A stretch of 64,000 bases of DNA from Neolentinus lepideus HHB14362 ss-1. Its lineage: Eukaryota > Basidiomycota > Agaricomycetes > Gloeophyllales > Gloeophyllaceae. Positions 56,895 to 64,000 of this stretch are shown here, piece by piece. Below the pieces are notes generated by a model. That model searched no databases. It was not told the DNA's origin and saw only the letters and a program-made list of their open reading frames with translations. The DNA lies in NCBI GenBank assembly GCA_001632425.1, contig KV425554.1, positions 490,883-554,882 of the forward strand, given 5' to 3'. Within the stretch, counting starts at the first letter, position 1, and the number at the start of each line of letters is the position of its first letter. Both the position numbers and the translations under genes were made by a program.

Positions 56895-57264
56895 TTATTT
56901 ATGTTGTATGTATCATACATTATTTTTGTTTCCATCCACGCGTTTCTGCCTCCGCTAATGGGATACGTGCCGGCGGGACGCGATCGGATCTACCCTAACG
57001 CGATCGAGGTCACGTGTGCGAGAGCGCCAAATAATGTCCTCACGCTGACGTCCTGTGTGCACGAATGACGTTCAGAGCCAGCACCATCTCTTCATTATGG
57101 ACCCAGTTTCGCCCTTCAAAACCGATCTGCTTACAGGTATAAAAGCCCCCAGGTCGCCATGTTCCCCCTCTTCCGCATTACCCATCGTTTGATCACCATC
57201 TACGACACTCCGAATTCCCAAACCAACTACCACTACTGCATTTGCCTCCAGAACGTTAGCAACG
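56895..57264. other. Intergenic region with the SDR promoter
   Basis: 370 bp between two genes on the same strand. The only clear signal is the TATA box at 57138-57144 described separately. Confidence 0.5.
57138..57144 (+). promoter_or_regulatory. TATA box of the SDR gene
   Basis: TATAAAA lies 127 bp upstream of the ATG at 57265, in a GC-richer, pyrimidine-containing leader. Position and sequence fit a core promoter. Confidence 0.55.
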
Positions 57265-58332
57265 ATGGTCGAAGGAAACCAGAAGTTTACCGTCAAGAAC
57301 TTGTTCAACGTCGAGGATTGGGCTGTCGTGATCACTGGCGGCGCGACGGGCATCGGCCTCATGATGGCGCAGGCCTTTGCGAACAATGGCGCGCGCGTGT
57401 ACATCACCAGCCGGCGTCAGGAGTCGCTGGAGCAGGCGGCGAAAACCTGGGGCTCGTCGCTCGTCCACCCCAAGGGCAAGCTCATTCCCATCCAGGCCGA
57501 TATCACGAGCAAGCCGAGTATCGAGAACCTTGTGAAGGAGATCAGGAAGAACGAGAAGTGTATAGACGTGTTGATCAACAATGCAGGTATTAGTGTGGGC
57601 AGCAGCGAGGTTGAGAAGGGGCACGAGGGTGCGGAAGAGCTGTCAAAGGAGCTATTTAGCGAGGAACAGAAGTTGTGGGAGGACGTCTATCGGACGAACG
57701 TCATCGGGTAAGTATATCAGTGGGCTGAGCACACATGCAGTGCTCATGGTTATATGCTGTCAGATACTTCTTTACGACGGTCGCATTTCTTCCCCTGCTC
57801 TCCGCCGCATCAAAAGTCCGCCCTAGTCACACAGCAGCCGTCATCAACAACACCTCCATGTCCGGCATCACTCGCACGACACAACACCACTACAAGTACA
57901 ACGTCTCCAAGGGCGCTGCGATCCATCTTAACACCCTCCTTGCGCAGGAACTCCGCCGGCCTGGTGTCAAGGTCCGGGTGAACAGCGTTGCTCCGGGCAT
58001 CTTCCCTTCCGAAATGACGAGTAAGTCCTGTATGCTGCAAGGAAGCAGAAGTGTGGAGATGCTGATGATGCGTGTAGCTAACGAATCAAACGAGGCGAAC
58101 AAGAGCGAGATACCCACCGACGAGTCATATGGCGAGAAGAAGGGTATTCCAGCTGGTCGCCCCGGCGCTGAGGAAGACATGGCACAGCTTATCCTCAGCA
58201 TGGCAGTTAACGAGTACTTATACGGGCAGGTGGGTAATCTCACATCGCACGTGGATGCGAGACAAGTTGATTGATGTATGGGCCTGATAGACAATTGCCC
58301 TCGATGGGGGCTACTTGCTCGAGCACCCATAA
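57265..58332 (+). CDS. Short-chain dehydrogenase/reductase (classical SDR)
   Basis: Four exons join in phase (57265-57707, 57764-58020, 58078-58229, 58291-58332), giving 297 residues. The protein is an NAD(P)-dependent oxidoreductase with a Rossmann fold. The cofactor motif TGGATGIG is at residues 24-31, NNAG follows in VLINNAGISVG, the catalytic serine region is VINNTSMSG, and the active-site Tyr193/Lys197 are in YNVSK. The last exon supplies the C-terminal LDGGYLLEHP typical of the family; without splicing to it the protein would end in a non-family tail. An Arg immediately after the first sheet (TSRRQES) favours NADP(H). The substrate cannot be told. A strong TATA box upstream suggests regulated expression. 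Confidence 0.93.
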
Positions 58333-58972
58333 GTGCCTTGGAGACGTGACGGAGAAGAAGAATTCAAAACATGTAGTCTCTATTGAGAGTGTATTTTTGG
58401 AGTCTTGGAATTCATAATGCAGTTATAACACGTATTTGGGACTGAGTATCTGCCAAAGTGCAGGGTCACGCAGGACGAGTGGAAGTAACCGAGTGATCGT
58501 GTCGCACCAGAGAATAAGTCGACGGTCAGAGATGGCTCCAGCGTCGAGACCAACAAGGAGAAAGGTAATCTCGCAAATGTCTCTCTGCAAGTTCTGGCTA
58601 CGTAGTTGAGTAATTAATTGAATTGTGTGTTGTGCCTTTCGAGTGGAACTGTATTACATCAACATACTCATAGTGTGTGTGGTGAACAAGTCGGAGTGAA
58701 GCTGAGCAAATGGTACTGCACACCACTTGTGGTATAGACTCGCTCACGGTATGTCGATCACTGCATTGCGCACTAAAGAAGATCAGAGGACTATCGGAAG
58801 GTCCACTGCCCGAAGTCCGCGCGATCCAGGAGAGATCATTCTGGCCCTACTAGCGCCTATAAAGCCGGCAACTGCCGCCTTTATCAGCGCCCTTCACGCA
58901 CCTCTAATATCCAACCCCCTTTCTTCCCTACCATTTTCCAGTCACAACCCTTCACTGTACGCGTCTTGCACC
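58333..58972. other. Intergenic region leading into the tandem gene trio
   Basis: Contains the SDR 3' flank and, from about 58741, the first copy of the repeated promoter module of the gene trio. I see no further gene. Confidence 0.55.
58858..58863 (+). promoter_or_regulatory. TATA box, tandem gene copy 1
   Basis: TATAAA within AGCGCCTATAAA, 115 bp before the ATG. The surrounding 120 bp, including CAGAGGACTATCGGAAGGTC, recur before copies 2 and 3. Confidence 0.6.
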
Positions 58973-59928
58973 ATGTCCGCTACCTCGTTCATCTATACCG
59001 GTGGCACTTGGGCAACTCGGCCGTTGCCTCAGTTGCCCTCCGACGCATCTATCGATGTTGGTGCCACCGACGCCACGCGCCCGACTCTCACCAACGAAGA
59101 CTTCAACGCGTTGAATGACACGAATATCAACCCTGAGCATTTCGCTCAGCCTTTCGACAAGGTAAACTTGTGTTTCTACGCGTCGAGTCCATTTATCTGA
59201 CAAAATTTGGTTATTAGCTGGTGCCAATGCCTCACAAAATAACCAACAGGTTGGGATTGTCCACTCAGCCTGCTCTCAAACAACCAAAGCCGGTCCGCTG
59301 TGATGCCCGACCCAAGTGGCTTGACGAGTACAACTGCACATACGTGCAAGCCCCGACGCCACATGTCGAGAAGATGGTCGAGGCGCTGCCGGCCTTCAGG
59401 TGTGCCGCGTCGGTCTTGGATGAGGCGTGGGATCAGACAGAAGAGCAAAGGATGATGGCTGAGGTGACCTTGTTGCCCACGAATGAGCCCCGCCCATCCA
59501 CTTTCAATCCATTTGGCGACATCGACGATCTCGACGCGTTCGGTCCACCTCTCACCGTTGCCGACAGCAACGGTTCCGCCGCCAACTTCAAAGACGATGA
59601 GGATGAGCCAAGCCCTGTCACCCCTCCCTGGGCGTGCATCGACCCAACCGTGAGCACTGCGAGGTCCGACCGCAACCGCTCCGTGTCGCTCACGTCAGGC
59701 GCCGGCTTCGTCCCCACCACCACCAATATCCAGCGCCCTCGCGATGCGAAGACGACCAAGAAGAGTATCATGAAGCATGCAAAGGAGCTCGCCGCGCCGC
59801 TTATTGCATACTTGCGCGAGAGGACACGCAAACGGGAGATCAGGCGCGCGAAGACCCTCGCCTTGAGCATCAACGGCGCTAGCCGCACGGAGGTTGGATA
59901 CTCCTTGAACACTGGAGTTCGATTGTGA
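58973..59928 (+). CDS. Tandem gene family, copy 1 (unknown function)
   Basis: Two exons (58973-59161 and 59218-59928) give 299 residues. I do not recognise the family. The N-terminus reads SFIYTGGTWATRPLPQLP, then DVGATDATRP; the middle has GLSTQPALKQPKPV, ARPKWLDEYNCTYVQ and an acidic region with PFGDIDDLDAFGPPL; the C-terminus is a basic helix (KSIMKHAKELAAPLIAYL, RERTRKREIRRAK). There is no signal peptide or membrane segment. Exon 1 differs from copies 2 and 3 more than the C-terminal half of exon 2 does, a mosaic discussed in the findings. The intron (56 nt) is conserved in position in all three copies. Confidence 0.75.
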
Positions 59929-60496
59929 GACGGACGGACTCTGTAAGCGGATGTGACGACATGGAGTCTAAGGGGTGTTATAAACACTTCAGTTCAATCG
60001 TTGTTCTGGCTGTGTACGAATATTCGCCTGGTTCCATTTCCTTTATCTTGTACGAGTAGGCTGGAGGGTCCAGGACAACGGGTGAAAGGATTTTGCCATT
60101 TCTTGCTCTGGTTTTTTGATGTCGTGGCTGTTTGTATCTTGTGTTCATATCACAATAACTAATTTTGTGACTGGCGAGAACTTTGGAAAGTAAAACATTC
60201 GCACATAGAAAGGCTCTAACACGCAGCTGATACAAGTGAGTCTATACCACGAGTAGCGTGGTATGTCCATCAGTGCATTGCGCACTAAAGAAGCTCAGAG
60301 GACTATCGGAAGGTCCACTGCACAAAGGCACGGTCCGCGCGGTCCAGGAGAAGGATCATTTCGCCCTAGTAGCGCCTATAAACCCGGCCCCTGCCGAGAA
60401 CGCACCTTTATCAGCACCCATCACTCACCTTTAATTCCAACCCCCTTTTTCTTCCCTGCCACTTGCCACAGTCACGACCTGCACGCGTCTTGCACC
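59929..60496. other. Repeat-unit spacer between tandem copies 1 and 2
   Basis: Holds the 3' flank of copy 1 and the promoter of copy 2. About 59940-60250 recurs nearly unchanged at 61500-61815 after copy 2, so the whole transcription unit was duplicated. Confidence 0.65.
60377..60382 (+). promoter_or_regulatory. TATA box, tandem gene copy 2
   Basis: TATAAA within AGCGCCTATAAACCCGGCCC, 120 bp before the ATG and in the same duplicated module as in the other copies. Confidence 0.6.
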
Positions 60497-61493
60497 ATGT
60501 CCACAACTCTCAACACCTCGTTCATCTACACCGGTGGCACTCGGATGACTCGGCCGCTGCCTCCGTTGCCTTCCAACGCGTTTATCGATGTCGGTGCCAC
60601 CGACGCCACACGACCGACTCTGGCCAACGAAGACTTCGACGCGTTGTACGGGACGAAGATCACTCCCGAGCGTTTTGTTCAACCTTTGGACGAGGTAAAC
60701 TTGTGTTTCTACGCGTCAAAGGTCCATCAATCTGATAAAATTTGGTTATTAGCTGTCGCCGTTGCGCGAAAACAGGATAAGAACCAACGGGTGGGGATTG
60801 TCTACTCAACCGGCTATCCGACAACCGAAGCCGGTCCGTTGGGATGCGCGACCCAAATGGCTCGACGAGTATGGCTGCACATACGTGCAAGCGACGTTGC
60901 CACGCGTCGAGGAGACCGTCGAGGACGTCGTCGAGGCGCTGCCGGCCTTCGAGTGTGCCGCGTCGATTTTGGATGAGTCATTGGACCAGATGGAAAATGA
61001 AAGGATGTTGGCTGAGGTGAACTCGTTGCCAATGAGTGAGCCCCACCCACGTCCATCCACTTTCAGATTCAATCCCTTCGGCGACATCGACGACCTCGAC
61101 GCGTTCGGTCCGCCTCTCACCGTTGCCGACAGCAACGGTTCCATCGCCAACGCTGAAGACAATGACGATGAGCCAAGCCCTGTCACCCCTCCCTGGGCGT
61201 GCATCGACCCAACCGTGAGCACTGCGAGGTCCGACCGCAACCGCTCCGTGTCGCTCACGTCAGGCGCCGGCTTCGTCCCCACCACCACCAATATCCAGCG
61301 CCCTCGCGATGCGAAGACGACCAAGAAGAGTATCATGAAGCATGCAAAGGAGCTCGCCGCGCCGCTTATTGCATACTTGCGTGAGAGGACACGCAAGCGG
61401 GAGATCAGGCGCGCGAAGGGCCTCGCCTTGAGCATTAACAGGGCTAGCCGCGCGGAGGTTGGCAACTCCTTGAACTCTGGAGTTCGATTGTGA
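60497..61493 (+). CDS. Tandem gene family, copy 2 (unknown function)
   Basis: Two exons (60497-60694 and 60753-61493) give 312 residues. It has the same layout as copy 1: RPLPPLPSNAFIDVGATDAT, GWGLSTQPAIRQPKPV, ARPKWLDEYGCTYVQ, FNPFGDIDDLDAFGPPL and a basic C-terminal helix. Compared with copy 3 it has a short insertion (ETVEDVVEAL). Exon 1 is nearly identical to that of copy 3, whereas about 215 bp of exon 2 are identical to copy 1. An ATG further upstream at about 60263 lies in the duplicated promoter before the TATA box and is not the start. Confidence 0.75.
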
Positions 61494-62048
61494 GACGGAT
61501 GTACTCTGTGAGCGGATGTGACGACATGGAGTCCAAAGGGTGTTATAAACACTTCAGTTCGATCATTGTTCTGGTTGTGTACGAGTATTCGCCTGGTTCC
61601 ATTTCCTTTATCTTGTACGAGTAGGCTGGAGGGTCCAAGACAACGGGTGAAAGGATTTTGCCATTCCTTGCTTTGGGTTTTTCGATGTTGTGGCTGTCTG
61701 TATCTTGCGTTCGTATCACAATAACTAATTTTGCGACTGGCGAGAACCTTCGAGAGTAAAACATTCGCACATAGAAAGGCTCTAACACGCAGCTGATACA
61801 AGTGAGTCTATACCACGAGTACTTGGCGTGGTATTAAAGAAGCTCAGAGGACTATCGGAAGGTCCACTGCCCGAAGATACGGTCCGCGCGGTCCAGGAGA
61901 AGAATCACTCTGGCCCTACTAGCGCCTATAAACCCGGCCCCTGCCGAGAACGCGCCTTTATCAGCGCCCGTCACTCACCTTTAATTCCAAACCCCCTTTC
62001 TTCCCTACCACTTGCCACAGTCACGACCCTTCACTGTACGCGTCTTGC
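61494..62048. other. Repeat-unit spacer between tandem copies 2 and 3
   Basis: 3' flank of copy 2 and promoter of copy 3, both recognisable copies of the preceding spacer. The promoter part has lost the segment around the conserved GTATGTCCATCAGTGCATTG seen before copy 2. Confidence 0.65.
61927..61932 (+). promoter_or_regulatory. TATA box, tandem gene copy 3
   Basis: TATAAA in the same AGCGCCTATAAACCCGG context as copy 2, 122 bp before the ATG. Confidence 0.6.
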
Positions 62049-63006
62049 ATGTCCACAACTCTCAACACCTCGTTCATCTATACGGGTGGCACTCGGATGA
62101 CTCGGCCGCTGCCTCCGTTGCCTTCCAACGCGTTTATCGATGTCGGTGCCACCGACGCCACGCGCCCGATGCTCGCCAACGGAGACTTCGACGCGTTGTA
62201 CGGGATGAAGATCACTCCTGAGCGTTTCATTCAACCTTTGGACGAGGTAAACTCGTGTTTCTATGCATCGAAGGTCCATCGATCTGACAAAATTTGGTTA
62301 TTAGCTGTCGCCAATGAGAGAGCAAATAACCAACGGGTGGGGCTTGTCTACTCAACCGGCCATCAGACAACCGAAGCCGGTCCGCTGTTGGGATGCCCGA
62401 CCCAAATGGCTCGACGAGTATGGCTGCACATACGTGCAAGCGACGTTGCCACGCGTCGAGGAGATCGTCGAGGCGCTGCCGGCTTTCGAGTGCGCCACGT
62501 CAGTGTTGGATGAGGCGTTGGATCAGATGGAAAATGAAAGGATGTTGGCTGAGGTGAACTCGTTGCCAATGAGTGAACCCCGCACACGTCCGTCCGCTTT
62601 CATATTCAATCCCTTCGGCGACATCGACGACATTGACGCGTTCGGTCCACCTCTCACCATGGCCGACATCAACGGTTCCATCGCCAATGTCGAAGATGAT
62701 CAGGACGATCCCAGTCCTGTCACTCCTCCCTGGGCGTGCATCGACTCGACCGTCAGCACCGCAAAGTCCGACCGCAACGGCTCCGTGTCGTTCGCGTCAG
62801 GCGCCACCAACACCCAGCGCCCTCGTGATACGAAGACGATTAAGAAGGGCATTGTAAAGCATGCGAAGGAGCTCGCGGCGCCGCTTATTGCGTACCTGCG
62901 CGAGCGGACACGTAAGCGAGAGATCAGGAGGAGGGCTAAGGCCCTCGCCCTGAGCATCAACGGCGCTAGCCACGCGGAGGTCGGACAGACTGGAGTTCGG
63001 TTGTGA
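62049..63006 (+). CDS. Tandem gene family, copy 3 (unknown function)
   Basis: Two exons (62049-62246 and 62305-63006) give 299 residues. Exon 1 differs from copy 2 at only a few residues. Exon 2 is more diverged: it lacks the GFVPTTTN segment present in copies 1 and 2 and has a shortened C-terminus (AEVGQTGVRL). The basic helix KHAKELAAPLIAYLRERTRK is kept. The 4-base CACC before the ATG seen in copies 1 and 2 is missing here, so the start context is weaker (TTGCATG). Confidence 0.75.
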
Positions 63007-64000
63007 GGGACTCTGCGAGTGGGTGTGACAACAGGGTATTATAAATCATTGTTCTGGATGTGTACGAGTATCCACATGGTCCCATTTCCTTTATCTTGTA
63101 CGAGTAGACTGGAGGGTCGAGGACAATGAGTGAAAGGATGTGGCCGATTCTTAGTTTTGGGATGTCGCGGCTGTTTGTATCTCGAGTTTGTATATCTAAA
63201 TGAAAGGCACGCTGTGCCGTCCTTGCTGCTTCTTCCAAGGTCCCGACAACCGTACGGACGAACGGACCAAGGACAACGTCGACCTGCTAATCAGCCTTTG
63301 AAGGTTGTTCATCTCTCCGCTATCACACAACACCACAGTATCAGAGTGGTACCATAGCGGGCAGCAAGCCTCATGGTGGTACGTCGATCTCCTTCCAGCG
63401 CAGCCGTACGAAGAGATTTGCTAAACGAGTAACAGAGGCTACGGACCTGCAGATCTATTAGGGTCGCTAGAGTAAAGGTGAGTGTATTCGCCTTTCTCGA
63501 AGTGGATGAATTACTGACCCCGCAATTTCAATCCAAGTGCTTCATATCAGTGAGGCGACACCACACTGGGCACTGACAAACGAAACATAGTGAAGAAAGC
63601 TGACAAATCTGTTTCTTCCAGCAGAGTCACTGCTACCGGGAGATCGTGACCATCGGGGTCCAAGAGGTGGTTCCAAGGACTATGGAATTCTATGGGTCTA
63701 CTTTCATTCCTTCGAAGCCGTACATTGAAGGGGATGCTTCAGATGATAATTCAGGCGTAGCAGGTGCAGCTGCGACGTCAGAGGGAACAGAGGGCATTAC
63801 CTGCTTGGATTCCTCACGTCTTCGAGAACGGTCTACTCCAACTGTGCAGAATCCCCCCGTGATATTCCGGGTCGTTGCTTGCACATCCTCCTCTATCGCC
63901 TGGGCTAAGGCCATCGTTGCCAGTGATGCGACACAAGCCCGGGGCCAGTACGCCTGAAAAAGAAAGCCTTGTTCAAACATCCACACACACACCCATCCAG
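63007..64000. other. Right edge, mostly unassigned
   Basis: After the 3' flank of tandem copy 3, which resembles the earlier spacers to about 63190, the sequence is unassigned. Open frames overlap on both strands at 63646-63992. The minus-strand one may be an exon, listed separately. Confidence 0.45.
63690..63954 (-). CDS. Possible internal exon of a minus-strand gene extending beyond the window
   Basis: Read on the minus strand, a pyrimidine-rich CTTTCTTTTTCAG ending at about 63955 looks like a splice acceptor, followed by an open frame AYWPRACVASLATMALAQAI. A possible donor (CAGGTAATG) occurs near 63795, in which case the exon would be only about 160 bp. I recognise no family. An overlapping plus-strand frame (63646-63957) is less convincing because it has no splice context. 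Confidence 0.3.

Noticed and set aside
60263..60496. Upstream ATG that would lengthen tandem copy 2 by ~78 residues
   Set aside because: It lies upstream of the TATA box in the duplicated promoter, and the extra sequence is not kept in frame in all copies.
1..64000. Search for CRISPR arrays, bacterial operons and attachment sites
   Set aside because: The sequence is eukaryotic with spliceosomal introns; the only regular repeats are the tandem gene trio, transposon termini and CAG runs.

Overview
The window is nuclear DNA of a filamentous basidiomycete fungus, most likely an agaricomycete. The evidence is dense protein-coding genes split by many 45-75 nt GT-AG introns, a fungal set of housekeeping genes (RNA polymerase I subunit, FG nucleoporin, Tao3/Mor2, Trm10), a chromodomain-bearing Ty3/gypsy retroelement, and lineage-specific coiled-coil and low-complexity proteins. 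Almost every gene is multi-exon, so most gene models here were built by joining exons by eye on splice sites, reading phase and family conservation.

Layout: 1-3654 is the 3' half of a decayed Ty3/gypsy element, with a Ty1/copia-like solo LTR inserted in its pol gene. 3825-4549 is a short element with perfect 37-bp terminal inverted repeats. 4662-9190 (+) encodes a long low-complexity protein with three C2H2 zinc fingers. 9462-12816 (+) encodes a protein whose N-terminus looks like a fused H2B-like plus H2A-like histone-fold pair, followed by a long disordered tail. 13018-17306 (-) is the second-largest RNA polymerase I subunit, divergent from a Nup98-type nucleoporin (17552-20870, +). 21255-22289 (-) is an acyl-protein thioesterase, divergent from the tRNA m1G9 methyltransferase Trm10 (22441-23666, +). 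24343-27380 (-) is a three-RRM protein of the Nam8/Csx1/TIA-1 type. 29331-39322 (+) is the giant cell-morphogenesis scaffold Tao3/Mor2/Furry. 39742-42984 (+) is a coiled-coil protein. 43552-45153 (+) is an RGS-domain membrane protein, convergent with a stomatin (45536-46856, -).

46857-51798 is gene-poor, with decayed repeats and a truncated copy of a coiled-coil gene (50114-51283, -). The full-length parent of that copy lies next to it (51799-55363, -). 55517-56894 (+) is an EVE-domain protein, and 57265-58332 (+) is a short-chain dehydrogenase. 58973-63006 holds three tandem copies of an unrecognised two-exon gene, with their promoters duplicated too. The right edge carries only a possible exon of a minus-strand gene.

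The most notable items are the histone-fold doublet protein, the tandem gene trio with a gene-conversion tract, the partial segmental duplication spanning the EVE gene start and the coiled-coil gene, and the retroelement whose in-frame breaks downstream of its one frameshift are all TGA.
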